From positions 16,874,804 through 16,938,803 of the forward strand of contig OX235277.1 in the NCBI GenBank assembly GCA_944472155.2: a stretch of DNA of 64,000 nucleotides, in the 5' to 3' direction. A program made the position numbers and the translations under genes. Below, in pieces: positions 12,007 to 23,165 of this stretch. Each line of letters begins with the position of its first letter. Position 1 is the stretch's first letter. This stretch comes from Trichobilharzia szidati (Eukaryota > Platyhelminthes > Trematoda > Strigeidida > Schistosomatidae). Under the pieces are notes generated by a model. It worked only from the letters and a program-made list of their open reading frames with translations. It had not been told where the DNA came from and ran no database searches.

Positions 12007-12140
12007 AACAACTACAGATTTTGCAGAATAAAATGGCACCATATTTTATTTCGTCGCCTTCTCTTCAGGGCAAAAAGATTATTAAATGTATCTACAATAA
12101 CAATTTAACATACTTACACAGAGTTCATTTTAAACAGAAA
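12007..12140 (+). repeat. left arm of the Penelope-like inverted repeat
   Basis: This 134-bp arm is an exact reverse complement of 12790-12923 as far as I can read it. It contains the segment gccttctcttcagggcaaaa. Confidence 0.8.
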
Positions 12141-12217
12141 TCAATCGATCAATATAGACATACACTAATAATATATGTATATATATATATATGCAATCTT
12201 GAACACAATTCCGAGCA

Positions 12218-12571
12218 TTAATAATCATACAAAATGATAACTGCTTCTTTCTGAACGCACAAATTAGGTTTTAGGCGCTTGATGGAAAAGGCTTCAGCAA
12301 ACTTAAGGAGCATTGAACTCGTTTGCTTATTGATAATTTTGAATGACTTTTCCACGTCCACCTCATGACTTGTGTCAAGAAGATGCCTGGCGATGGCACT
12401 GCCTAAAGCATTTGTTCCCTTTAGACGTAGGCTTTTTGGTACATGTTCAGAAAATCGTAGATATGCTCTTCTTTCTGTTCTTCCAATGTAACTGCTCCCG
12501 CAGATACATGTAAATTTGTATATACAGTTGGAGTTAACATGAGAAGGATATCTATCGATTTTTGATTGCAC
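12218..12571 (-). CDS. GIY-YIG endonuclease domain of Penelope-like element
   Basis: A 117-codon frame carries the Penelope-type GIY-YIG fold: the Cys pair and catalytic Tyr region CICGSSYIGRT, the Arg-rich RRAYLRF, and the EH of SEHVPKSL. It ends in the conserved tail KIINKQTSSMLLKFAEAFSI. In the family this domain nicks target DNA for element insertion and follows the reverse transcriptase. The upstream linker is in another frame near 12560, so the protein is no longer continuous with its reverse transcriptase. It is probably not expressed. Confidence 0.75.
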   Translation of the reverse strand: MQSKIDRYPSHVNSNCIYKFTCICGSSYIGRTERRAYLRFSEHVPKSLRLKGTNALGSAIARHLLDTSHEVDVEKSFKIINKQTSSMLLKFAEAFSIKRLKPNLCVQKEAVIILYDY

Positions 12572-12789
12572 CAGAGAGCAAGTTGTTCGAAAACGTGAAC
12601 GAGCTTAGCTGCAGGATAGGCTATGGCTAGTGATGTACTCAGCCTTCTGTTGATCATCGCTGCAATGTTTTCGCCTTTATAATCAAGCTCAAAGTAGATT
12701 GGCTTTTTCCTACTGTGATTAGTTTTTCATTTGCGACTGCAATGGGTACCTTCAAAGGTTTATCAATAATTATGGAAGATCTGCTGTTT

Positions 12790-12923
12790 TTTCTGTTTAA
12801 AATGAACTCTGTGTAAGTATGTTAAATTGTTATTGTAGATACATTTAATAATCTTTTTGCCCTGAAGAGAAGGCGACGAAATAAAATATGGTGCCATTTT
12901 ATTCTGCAAAATCTGTAGTTGTT
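12790..12923 (-). repeat. right arm of the Penelope-like inverted repeat
   Basis: Exact reverse complement of 12007-12140, with about 650 bp between the arms. Its outer edge abuts duplication E. Confidence 0.8.
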
Positions 12924-13714
12924 TCCAATTTCACTCAAAGTGTGAAGTGATACTACTTGCTTTTGGTGATCAGTAGTACGGTATAGAAATGAAAGTAATT
13001 TTTCATAATAATTATTATATGAATTTCGGCAATAAATAATTTATCGTGCAATTTGTATAGTTTTCTATGAAATAGATGAATCGAAAATGGAGCAGTGTAG
13101 AAATAATAAGATTAACATGATATTAGTGCCTCATGTAATAAACAGTCTGACGATTCGAATGAGACAAAGATGCTAAAAATTAAACTGAATTAAACAAATG
13201 TGAGGAGTGAAATAATGCAGAGTACAAATTACACTATTTATACACCTCTTTTAGACTGATAGATTTCATGATAGATTTCAATGAAGAAATCAACAATTTT
13301 TAGTGGGTAAAGTGTATTTTTCGAAGCATTATTCTCCTTTATGAATTTGTTTGGAGCCATGGCGAAAGTTGAAGAGAAATAAAACGGTTATATCCAAATG
13401 CTGTTCTTGCTCAACTCAAATTGCATACCGTCATATACACATTGAAATATATGCAACGCTTCACTTGACATTTTCTGTTTAAATTATGATGCATCTTCAA
13501 TATTCATTTGAATATTTTGAGTGGAATATTTTCAATGTACTACATATGTTCACTGTTGAGAATGAGACCCTAATGCACACAGCAACATACATTTTGTGTA
13601 AAAGACGATTTCTATCATTTCTAATGCAGTGACGTGTAAAACTGTTCCATCGATGCGATGACTTCCAATTTCTGTACACAGAAAGATAATATAAATAACG
13701 TCGAAATATTCCCA

Positions 13715-14530
13715 CAAACTGGAAGATATGCAAGCGAAAAGCAACAAGTTAGCAGAAGAAGCATCAAAGATAGGACTCCAGGTGAACATAGACGAAACAG
13801 AGGTGATGAAAATTCCTGGGCAACACCATCAACAGCAACAACAACAACAACTGACAACAATCAGCATAAATGGGAGGAACCTGAAAGAAACAACCTCCTT
13901 TACCTACCTGGGAAGCATCGTTTCAACTACAGGCGGAACTGATGGGGATTTCAAAGCAAAAATCGAAAAAGCAAGACAAGCTTTCACCACTCTCAAGTCT
14001 GTGTGGAGGTCAACGGCACCCAACACCAAAAATAGGATCCGGATTTTTAACTCCAATGTGAAGTCAGTCAGTGCTACTCACTATACGGATCAGAGACTTG
14101 CACTGCGCGTCATAAAAAGCATCTCAAACAAAGTACAGACCTTCATTAACAGTTGTCTTCGCTCAATACCACTCAAGATCAGATGGCCAGCCAGAAAAGT
14201 TCAGCAACAGAGATCTCTGGCAATGAGCGAACCAACCCAGCAGGAACCGATTGTGAAACAAATAGGCAGGAGGAAATGGAGATGGATTGGACATACTCTT
14301 AGGAAACCATCAAGTGACATCACTAGACAAGCCATTGAGTGGAACCTGAAAGGGAAGCGGCGAGTTGGTCGTCCAAGGGTGACTTGGAGGAACACATGTG
14401 AAGAGGAGATGAAAACGTGTGGGCAAACTTGGATCCAGGTGAAGACTCTAGCAGAGAACAGAACGCAATGGAGACGCACGGCCGAAGCCCTATGTTCCTG
14501 TAGGAATTAAAGGATACAATAATAATAATA
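13715..14530 (+). mobile_element. 5'-truncated RTE-clade retrotransposon, 3' part
   Basis: The open frame from about 13728 to 14510 covers only the region after the reverse-transcriptase catalytic core. Blocks include LAEEASKIGLQVNIDETEVM, TTSFTYLGSIVSTTGGTDGD, RRKWRWIGHTLRKPSSDITR and RVGRPRVTWRNTCEEEMK, typical of the C-terminus of RTE-type elements. A glutamine run is coded by a CAA/CAG repeat at about 13828-13855. The frame ends in CRN-stop, and a short AAT-repeat tail follows, as in RTE elements. A 7-bp ATTCCCA occurs at 13708-13714 and 14531-14537 and may be the target duplication. The element lacks endonuclease and core, so it is dead. Confidence 0.8.
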
Positions 14531-16150
14531 ATTCCCAAGTACAACAAGACGCTAGTGTTTTACTTCTTCGTCAGCAGACCACTTTGGACTTGTTAGTTAC
14601 AGGAAGAATATTCTGCGTCTGAGCGGCACCAATCCCATACTGATAACAATTAGAAAATTGATGTGATTATTCGTTTACATATGCATATGCATATGCATTT
14701 TTAAATGTATATTTCTATCAAACCATATAATGTCGGTAATTTTTAATTAGGATTATTAGAGTGTATTTATATAATTTTGTATATTGTATACTCATGAAAA
14801 CCTGGAATTTTAGTATTCAGAAAATGAAAACGATTGATTCAGCTATTGGTTTCATTTCGTCGGATTATTTATCAATGTGTACAGTAGCATACATACAGAT
14901 TGTCATATTGAGGAATTATAAACAGTGAGTGAAACTAATCATAGATGTGAATGCATTCATGCATGTATGAAAAGCACATAAAATATATTTGTGATCATAA
15001 ACATATTTCAATTTTAATTTGTAAAACATGCAATGTCATATGTAGTAAAATCCATTGGATGTATATATGTTGAGAGGGATGTGCATTTATAGGATTCGAA
15101 TGCGAATTGAATGAAAAGGTAACTTTGTGTGAAAATATAGAATTTAACTTTGCAAATCAAAATTGATTTAGAATAACAAATGGAAAAATGTTAAATATTA
15201 CTGTGATCGGTTCAGAGTGAGAAAACTAATAGTAACAATTGACGTAATACCGGAAGAGAATACAAATTGTGTACTTCTAATGATATACTTCTATTTTTAT
15301 TTTATGTAGTCATATTATGCATACAATTCCTTCACCAAAAATAATAATACGAAATTATATGTATATATATATATATTGATAGGACTATATGTCTTGATAA
15401 TAAATAAGATGAAAGAAGACTCTCCGCTGAATCCATTGTTATCTAAATGAGAAATTGCCAGCATAAATGAACATTTATTTATACTACTCACTGTAAAACA
15501 TTATCAGTAGTGTTAATAATGGCGATGTGTTTTACCAGAAACAATTGGAGATGTATAAATTTCAGCAGATTTCATGACTAATGAACAACCCTTTCATCCA
15601 CAATGCTATTTCTATTTAACCTGTGGAATGAGTTAATTCTAAACGCATTATTTTGAGCGTTCACGCCTAATAAATGACAATTTTTTTACAATAATACATC
15701 CTGATAATTTCTTCTCACGTAAACTATTCACCGTCTAAGAGGAAACAGGTACAGAAAGTGTCCTAATCTGAATTTGCATTATTTGATGCCACTCTGTACA
15801 CTGTTTCCAACATGTTCAATTAGAAATCAAAATATCCGTAAATATTTCAATGCGCCTGCTTTTCACAGTTTCGATAACCTTTAGTTGCACACTTGTATCT
15901 TCGTTATTTTAAAATCTGTTTCTTCAGGTACGATGCCCGTCACAAAGAGAAATTGACTTTCAAAATGAAAACCAATGCTGTTCGTCGTACACAAAGTAAT
16001 TTATTCTGAAATGAATGTCAAAATCCATATCTCCTAATACTAATTCTTAACTTACATTCGTCCGAAGAATACTGATAATCTTATGAAAACTGATCGTCCT
16101 GTGATATTTTAAAATAAAAAAGCATTTTCAACTTCCTAACCTTACACGAA

Positions 16151-16378
16151 GTGTGGCGGTGGTATAGCGGTTAGGACCCTCGCCGACCATGAACATGTTC
16201 CGGGGTTCGATCCCCGGCCGACTCACTCCTTTACCTCGCTAAGCCAGAAATAATACTGTTGAAGTGGTAGGGTTGGGTATGAGGCTGGCAACCCCATGCT
16301 GTAATATAAACACTGCTAAATAAACTTCAAGCCACTAGCTTGAATCCCCATGTTACACTAGGGAACCTGAAAGAAAAT
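16151..16378 (+). mobile_element. tRNA-derived SINE, tail type 1
   Basis: It starts with a tRNA-like head carrying an RNA polymerase III A box (TGGTATAGCGG, 16160-16170) and B box (GGTTCGATCCC, 16204-16214). A body follows containing TTTACCTCGCTAAGCCAGAA and AACTTCAAGCCACTAGCTTG. The same body occurs at 29395-29609. The duplicate region at 49.34 kb lacks it (its flanks ctaaccta...ctgtttcctaaat are nearly adjacent), which defines an empty site. The acceptor stem is eroded, so this is not a functional tRNA gene. Confidence 0.75.
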
Positions 16379-16961
16379 AAATGTCAGTGAATATTCTGTT
16401 TCCTAAATATATTAGGCTGATATTTCATCACTGATCGATAAATTCAGTGCCATTCACCAGCAGTTGACAAGCACAAAAACTGACTAATTTCATTGGTAAT
16501 TGGATGCATCGCAATAATTTTTCATCGTTCAAAAGTTCTTGTCATTGTCATCATCATCTACTGTCTGACAAACTAATCCATTCATAAAGTGTAATTATGT
16601 TGCATAGTTGATGAATTAGCTTAGCTTCAGTTAATATTAGGGGACACATTGTGAAATGAACAGCACGAAAGTCTTATTGCCTTCAAATTCCGTATCACTC
16701 AGTACTGAAATCAGATTTGATGCAAACAGTAACTTTGTTAAACATATTGTTTTTTAAAAAATAATTATTTCTTTTTATGAATTTCGGAGAAAAATTTAGA
16801 AGACGTGGTGAATGTTACACTTGAATGGTATTTGCGTTACACGTTCTGAACATTCTTAAAACACGTTCTCATAACACACAGTAACATTGAAGTCAAGAGA
16901 ACATGAATTATTAAAATGCATGTCACTCGTATGAAGACGAAAGAACGCGGTGAAAATATTA

Positions 16962-17282
16962 TTAAAATTTTGTTATTGAACTTATGCCTTTAATTAATAC
17001 ATCAAGGCAGAAGAAAAGTAATAACGATTTATTATTGGGTAGCGAACGATGGGTTCGGCCAAAATACTTAGCTCCACACGGGTGGAAGTGTTGATAGATG
17101 CTCGTTAATGTGGCCAACAGTGGGGAATTGTGCTTTATTTTCATGCAATTCACAGCTTTTCTATAGATATAAAAGTTTAAATTCAACAGAGGTGATATCT
17201 TTTTCAATGTAAAAGAGAAGAGGTTTCTTATTATTTCTGCAGAATAATCTGCATTAGATTGCAAAGAATTTTTCAGTCTCAA
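16962..17282 (-). mobile_element. Penelope-like endonuclease remnant
   Basis: A 106-codon minus-strand frame includes HFHPCGAKYFGRTHRSL, which matches the CxCGxxYIGRTxRxL block of Penelope-type GIY-YIG domains, with Ile replaced by Phe. The inverted duplicate keeps a related piece at 48.61-48.70 kb on the plus strand (SGAEYFGRSHRW), so this insertion predates duplication E. Neither copy has a complete domain. Confidence 0.5.
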
Positions 17283-17504
17283 TGCGTACTTTGAGCTAGA
17301 AAGCTTAATAGCGGAAATTTCATTGTCTCACTGGATACCATCTGCAGAGCATACTTCAACATGAAAAAAACCTGAAAAATGAAGGTGTAAATAATGTGTC
17401 ATTTTATGGCTAATTTATGCATTCAATATTTGGTTTGGAGGGATTACATTTGTTTTTACGATCTGATCATAGATTGATATCAGTTGTAGAATCATTGAAA
17501 ACCA

Positions 17505-17583
17505 GGGAGTACTGGACAGCTGTTTTATTCTGCCTAGTGCCGATGATTCTCATACTACGATGAAACAGCTGTCCAGTACTCTG
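17505..17583 (+). ncRNA. near-perfect palindrome with hammerhead-like core
   Basis: AGTACTGGACAGCTGTTTTA at 17508 and the complement of ATGAAACAGCTGTCCAGTAC near 17560-17579 form inverted arms of about 21 bp. Between them the plus strand has CCGATGA (17540-17546), a poor helix II, then GAAACAGCTGTCC. Only one base of the CTGATGA box differs. The inverted arm gives a second, weaker version on the minus strand (TAAAACAGCTGTCC). Confidence 0.5.
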
Positions 17584-17931
17584 CAGTTTTCAATAATTCT
17601 CTTCCTGATATCCATCTGTGATCAACTTGTGAAAACAAATCTCATATTTAAAAAGGCAACCATTGAAAATTATTCTGATGCTCAACAGTGACTTGCTGCA
17701 GGATGGAGTTCCTTGGAGTTCGAGTGAGAAGTCGTGACCAGTGAGGTCCGTTCATGTAACACTTGTGAGTAAGGATGTCCCACTGATTTTATTGGTTGGG
17801 GTTGCACTAAATCACGAATTGAAAGAAGTTAGAATTCACTAGTCATTGAAACGTGTTTCAATGTCTGAATGATATACGAGCTTGCCTTGTAACCAGAAGG
17901 TCCTGGATTTAAGCCTTAGCATGCGCGCATC

Positions 17932-17976
17932 GCCAGTGATTCCTAATCTAGGATAACAGCTGTCAATTACATCCTG
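17932..17976 (+). ncRNA. eroded hammerhead motif in Penelope-like tail
   Basis: The plus strand reads CCAGTGATTCCTAATCTAGG then ATAACAGCTGTC. Helix II (TCC/GGA) is kept, but both catalytic boxes are altered (CTGATGA to CCAGTGA, GAAA to ATAA). It is the inverted counterpart of 9577-9613. Confidence 0.35.
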
Positions 17977-20081
17977 GTTAATTTGTGCCCATTGATACAA
18001 AGTTGAAGAGGTGGTCCACCATGGCCAATGTAATTATTTTAAAGGTGTTGAAATCTATCTTGTAGATGATGTTGGCTTAGTCTTCTTTCGCTGTCAAGTC
18101 TGTCGATTCACACAAAAACGAGTGGAGTAGATTGTTGGTTTGTGGGAGAGAGAGACTTCCCTCAAATAAGCACTGAATGGTATTTCGGTGATTTCAAATA
18201 TGTTCTTTAAATCTGGTGAGCGATTTTTCTTTTGGTTTCAATGAGGACTTTTGATTTAGTTAGTTGAATTGAAGGTTTGCATCTTCAGTAGAAGACAGCC
18301 TTGAAAAATTTTTCTCTCATTTTTGCAAATGCAAGGGCGATGAAATAGATCCATGCCATCATGAGTAATATTTCATGTATTTGTCTGTTTTCTATTCGGT
18401 TGAAGCTGGTGTAACTGATTATTTGGCCAACATGAGTTCATAGTTTGTACACTCACAAAACACCACTTCTGCTCAGGTTTGCCAGGTTAAGTGAATAACA
18501 AATCATTTGAGAATTCTTAATGCTTTCTTCAAGCGTGATTAGTCAATAAATACCTCAAAACTAAGCAATTAAGCTTGGAGAACTCGACTAAACCAACATA
18601 TTACACTCTTGAGCTAAATATTAGTGGTTCTATGCTTGTCGAGATTTCATTAATAATATTTGTATTATTCTTTCAGTTGCGTTCGTTCACTGTATATTGC
18701 TGGTATATTCTCGGAGAGAAAGACATTTATTAGTGATATCTCTGCATGATATAAACAGCGTGAGATTACACGTTTGCGAATCTATTTCCCCGTCGGTCTG
18801 TTGAATATATGTATGACAAATATATTGACTTAGTGAAAGATCTATTTCATGAATTATAAAATAATAATTTTCCGGTGTGTTCTAGAGGATTATAAAGCTT
18901 TTTCCAGAGTTCAGCATGCTTTGAAGCAGAGAAGGAGTATCACCGGCATATATATGTCACATATTTCTATGGAGTATCTTGTTGTTTTTTTCAAGTGGAC
19001 TACATTTCACTCTTAATTAAGTGAGGATTCTGGTTATTCTTTGATTAACGATGATTCTGATATATTGTTTAATTATGACTTGATATGACATTACTTATTC
19101 TTGGTGTTTCTGTGAACAATACATCACATTCTTGCATTAAACAGTGTTAAATGTTAATATCATCGCAGTAACTTTGGCAACGTTTAAGAATATCTGCGAA
19201 ACTCTACTATCTAACGAATACTATGAACTGTAGAAAACAAAACATTACACTTTAAACAGTCAGGAACCTCAACGTGACTTGTTATTAACCCATCAGTAAT
19301 GTAGAAACTCCTATTTCGTATACATAAATCTCCTTTATGAATTATTTATTTAAATGAGTGTATATTAGTTATAGGTTATTTCAAAATCAGAAGAAGTACA
19401 TTCATGAAACAGTTCCAGATGTGGTTTGTTATATGAATAAGTTATTTTAGAAGACAGTGAAATCTACTTGTAAAAAGTGACAAATCGACCACATAATTTT
19501 TCATTTTGAAGCTTTCGATCCCCTCGGGCTCTCTTTGTCAAATTTTTCGGCTTTCTGTAAATCAAAAAATACAAATATTTGTATCCTTTGATAAAAATAT
19601 ATACAAATGTCTCTTTTTTACTAATGTTTGATACATAAGCTATTTATTAAAGATATAAACAGCAACTGTTTCTAGTTAATATAGCCTGTTTTGAATTGTA
19701 GTCCTTACAAACACATTTAAATGAACTCGTATTTGATACATCGAAACTGATATATGAAAAGTCGTCTACATCAGAGCAGAGATGACATAACCCGTTTAAA
19801 GCAATATGTTAGATAAAACTGTAGAAATCTATCACACAAAGGCACATTTTTTTCTCAAGAGGACGTGGTCTCCGCAAAATGTGTGAACAATAAGGAGCAC
19901 CTCATTTATGTAAGGAACTGAAAATATTTCGAAATGTGGACAGTCGTTTAGTAACCGTACGACATTATTGACCATGAAGTATCACTATTATTTTTTCACT
20001 AATGAATATCTCCTCACAAATTATGTGTCGATGTTCAATTTGTGTTGTTATCAAGTCACTTTGGATAAGATTTCGATGATT

Positions 20082-20426
20082 TGAACAAATCAAGAACAAC
20101 ATTTGTATCAGGATAATGTGAGCTCATCTTTTATTATTTCGAGGATTCTTCGCAACTGGCTACAACCTGAAAGATGAAAAATATGAATAACATTACATTA
20201 AAGTTTGAACATAATTTTCCACGATCACAAGGAGTAATTGGTATGAAGTAGAAATAAATTCAGTCCGGAATGATTTAACTAATAAAGAGTTAATGAAAAT
20301 CAATTCACATTTTTCATCGTTAAGGTTGTAACCAGTTGAGAAGGATCCTCCAAATAATGAAAGTGAGCTCATATTATCTTGGTACAAATGTTGTTCATGC
20401 TTTGTTCAAGTTTATTAATGGGAAGA
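20082..20426. mobile_element. foldback (MITE-like) element with 12-bp target duplication
   Basis: Two arms of about 110 bp are inverted copies (about 20083-20190 and 20297-20415), each beginning TGAACAAA and containing GAACAACATTTGTA. The block is flanked by ATTTCGATGATT at 20070-20081 and 20427-20438. The direct duplicates near 7.65 and 60.44 kb have one uninterrupted version of that target, so the insertion is bounded on both sides. It codes for nothing. A short related piece with TTGTAACCAGTTGAGAAG lies near 29650. Confidence 0.65.
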
Positions 20427-21711
20427 ATTTCGATGATTGTTTTCCAAAAGTAAACTCAAAATTTCAACTGATTCTTAATGCACACGGATGAGAGGATATA
20501 TGTGGATTTATATTACTGTATCGATGTAAACAGTTTCGATTAATTTATTACTCGAAGCGAGTCGTGTACACGCTACAATCCTGTAAAGTTCAGTGCAATC
20601 GTGATGCTTCTTCTTCGTTTGTGTTCTCCGATTTGATTGACTGAATTTCTAAGCTTTCCATTACCCTCTAGACAATTACATCGCAATTAAACTGACCAGA
20701 TCACAGAACACAACCGAATAATAACATACACCTGAGCTACAAATCATCTGTGATATTATTTTTGCAACATAAAGACTTATTCATGTCATCCCTGACAAAT
20801 ATGATAATGACGTGGATATATGTAATATAGTTGTGTTTGTTCTGGAAGCATTCAAATGTCTATAATGGAGTAACATCTCGAAGACCGTACAATAATGATG
20901 AGGTGGAAACTTACTTTCTCTATCAATCATTTGAGAAAAATATATTTAGTACTATTCATCTTCTTCTATTATCTTCACTTAGACTCTAATTCTGTTAAGT
21001 GGGTCATAAACTTGACTTTTGCATTTATGCAACTGAGGAGTTAGTGTATTGTCCAATAGTTTGATAGAAAAATAAGTTATTTTGACAGGCGTCAATGGCC
21101 ATCTCAAATTCGAATGTACTTCATTGTGCATCCACACAACATTGATGAATGATGAAAAACATTCCCTTCACGTAGTTAGAAAAATGGATAGGCTCATTTT
21201 ATTTCTCCTCATACATTTCAGTTTCATGGGAAATATCTTCCAATGTAGGTCTATGATAAAATCAACCATTCCATATCATTGCTAACAGAGTGACACCATG
21301 ACTTCAGACAGTGTTCACACTGTAAAATGACACCTTCATATTTCGCCTGAATCTCACATATCTTAATGATAAGGGAGGAAGTTCAACTTAAATGGACTCA
21401 TTCAAATAAGAGATCATATCTTAGTTTTGCAGCCGCTGTTGAGATATTTTGTAATAGATTTGCAAATGCTATTCATCTTTTCTAATCACTGGTTCTGATT
21501 TATCAATAGCAAAACTTGTCTGGCACTCAGTTATCCTGACTAAATAACATCACCGAGGTTCACACGAAAGCGGCTGATATAAATGACTTGCTAATACAGT
21601 CATTAAAATGTTTGACACTCAATTTTTATGGCACTAATAAATTCACATATTGAAATCCGAAATCATTTAAGTATTATTGGTTTGTAAATAAGCCTTATGG
21701 GACATTGTGAC

Positions 21712-21969
21712 TTACTTAGACATCGATCTATTTACATAGTCAGTTGTTGGTGGAAAGTGAAAAGTAAGCAAACTGTATATTAAAGATTTGAAAGTAAAAA
21801 TGGAGTCACCATGTAAAATTTCTTCATTTTGTATTATGAAGGTCAGTATTGCAGAAATCTGATCAGTTATCTTGAGCTTGAATGTTGATGCATTCATACA
21901 TGCTTTGATTTTATATTGCACTACGGAAAACAACCACATTCGAATTTTGGATAATACGCAATAGGTCAC
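21712..21969 (-). CDS. short open frame, inverted partner of 6197-6382
   Basis: The frame reads on the minus strand and ends FHFPPTTDYVNRSMSK; its core IIQNEEILHGDSIFTFK stays open. See the entry at 6197. The neighbouring downstream exon remnant (21.29-21.08 kb, minus) has several stops, so any gene here is broken. Confidence 0.25.
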   Translation of the reverse strand: MTYCVLSKIRMWLFSVVQYKIKACMNASTFKLKITDQISAILTFIIQNEEILHGDSIFTFKSLIYSLLTFHFPPTTDYVNRSMSK

Positions 21970-22430
21970 TCACTGATGTCTTCAATTTTAAATACAGAGA
22001 TCATTAGATAAGTTCGTTCTGAAAGCTATTTAACTGTCTTCCGTAATAACAAGCAGTGTAGGGGAGTATAACATGATATATATATGTATATATACATGGT
22101 CATATAATATCTCTAAGATATCAGTCTCTTTCCAAACTTCACTATGGATTCTTCACAACTTTCGTCACCAGAGTATTCATACTTTAGAGTTAAATGAGGT
22201 ATGGCAAAGTAATACTACAACCTGTTTTTCAATATTTAGTGATTGCAGCCATAAAACTTAGTAGCTTCCTGGATTTAGTTGATGCCATCATCAATTTATT
22301 ATACAGATATGTGATTTTACCAGTTTTATGTGAAATGCATAAAATGATATGTTTTCAAATGTGTTTTTGATGGAATGCTCAGAGCACTCAAAACAACTTT
22401 CATTTTCGTGCATACGTTTTGAAGACTTAC

Positions 22431-22545
22431 CGTCATCTGTATTGAAAAATGAAAGCCTATTTTATTTTTGTCTACCAAAGCTTTGTCTAATTCGCTGTCA
22501 TGTCGTATGACCAGTGTAGAAGCGATGATCTTTACCAAAGTCATC
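22431..22545 (-). CDS. candidate exon, 115 nt
   Basis: It is bounded by a strong acceptor (tttctctttttatag) and a strong donor (ATGACG|gtaagtc). With one leading base the frame stays open as MTLVKIIASTLVIRHDSE, then LDKALVDKNKIGFHFSIQMT. The opening ATGACTTTGGTAAAGATC resembles the exon at 32192-32137 (GMTFEKITVDS), so the two may be paralogous exons. Family not recognised. In phase 0 it would instead end after 15 codons, which remains possible. Confidence 0.4.
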
Positions 22546-23054
22546 CTATAAAAAGAGAAACTTCAAAGAATGTTATAAGCTTAACTTTGATACAAACATA
22601 AGTGATGACGGCTGGTAAGAGCACTCGAAACCTATGATTATCAACAATCCCTCTTCAGATGAGCAACAATACAACACTGATCATTCGGAAATTTCATGAT
22701 ATATTCGGGATTATTAGGTCTCTTGAGAGCACAGAGAAAACTACATTTTGTCGTATAGATTTATCGCGAAACGGATAAAGATGATCAATATCCAGACTAC
22801 AGCAATAAACAAATTGACAGTGTAACCAGCGTGATGTCACGAACGGAATCGTGTATCGTCATAATCAACACACCAGAATAACAATCACATGCCTATTACG
22901 AATTCATCCGTTCGATGTGATCAACTAAAAAGTAATCTGAATACTGATTTCGCAATATGAAGCGCAGTGCCATGAACCTTTATACAACCTTCTCAATGGC
23001 TACCTTATGATGAAGGACGCAGAGTAATTCCTAACGGGACTCGCACTTAAGCAC

Positions 23055-23165
23055 CTGAAGTGAAGATAGGACTGAATCAGGCTTGATTATTACAACCAAC
23101 TTTCTTTGTGATTCCGATGGACCATGAGGAGGAAAATTATTTGCATTTGAAAGGTCTTTAAATGA
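23055..23165 (-). CDS. candidate exon, 111 nt, phase 0-0
   Basis: The acceptor tttcttgcag and the CAG|gtgctt donor bound exactly 37 codons: SFKDLSNANNFPPHGP, then SESQRKLVVIIKPDSVLSSL. The composition is protein-like, and the frame is also open upstream of the acceptor. A related but broken piece at about 28.44-28.34 kb (CDVKSAKNVVVLNSLSL) suggests exon duplication. No family is recognised. Confidence 0.4.

Larger units (their letters stand above)
11850..12923. mobile_element. Penelope-like element with 134-bp inverted terminal copies
   Basis: Plus strand 11870-11990 encodes a reverse-transcriptase scrap (ITHNFHKEFYRKFRHLKDSS). An arm at 12007-12140 is repeated as an exact inverted copy at 12790-12923. 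Between the arms, on the minus strand, lie a degenerate linker (KPIYFELDYKGENIAAMINR) and a GIY-YIG endonuclease with CIYKFTCICGSSYIGRTERR and RFSEHVPKSL. Penelope-like elements carry this reverse transcriptase plus GIY-YIG pairing and direct or inverted long terminal copies. The arm itself reads through a coding part (NKMAPYFISSPSLQGKKI). At least two frame changes occur; the element is 5'-truncated and dead. Confidence 0.8.
12930..17370. repeat. segmental duplication E, copy 1
   Basis: This matches 48360-51540 in inverted orientation. In the second copy the DNA equivalent to 13440 joins directly to the equivalent of about 14800, so 13440-14800, which contains the RTE fragment, is extra here. 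A SINE at 16151 is also extra. The first 400 bp also match 34550-35060 directly. An (AT)n run lies at 15356-15377. Confidence 0.7.
17800..21985. repeat. segmental duplication B, inverted copy
   Basis: Reverse-complement match to about 6130-9760 and to the corresponding part of 59.3-62.6 kb. It contains the Penelope/hammerhead tail (17.84-18.11 kb), a decayed version of the 59.6-kb exon (21.29-21.08 kb, minus) and the conserved short frame at 21969-21712. It lacks the micro-exon gene unit. A 345-bp foldback element is inserted at 20082. Confidence 0.75.

Noticed and set aside
13497..13860. Several minus-strand frames around 13.5-13.9 kb, and 14201-14547 minus
   Set aside because: They are antisense to or overlap the RTE fragment, with no motif of their own.
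16151..16225. Functional tRNA gene
   Set aside because: A and B boxes are present, but the acceptor stem does not pair and the SINE body follows; the same head recurs in other SINE copies.
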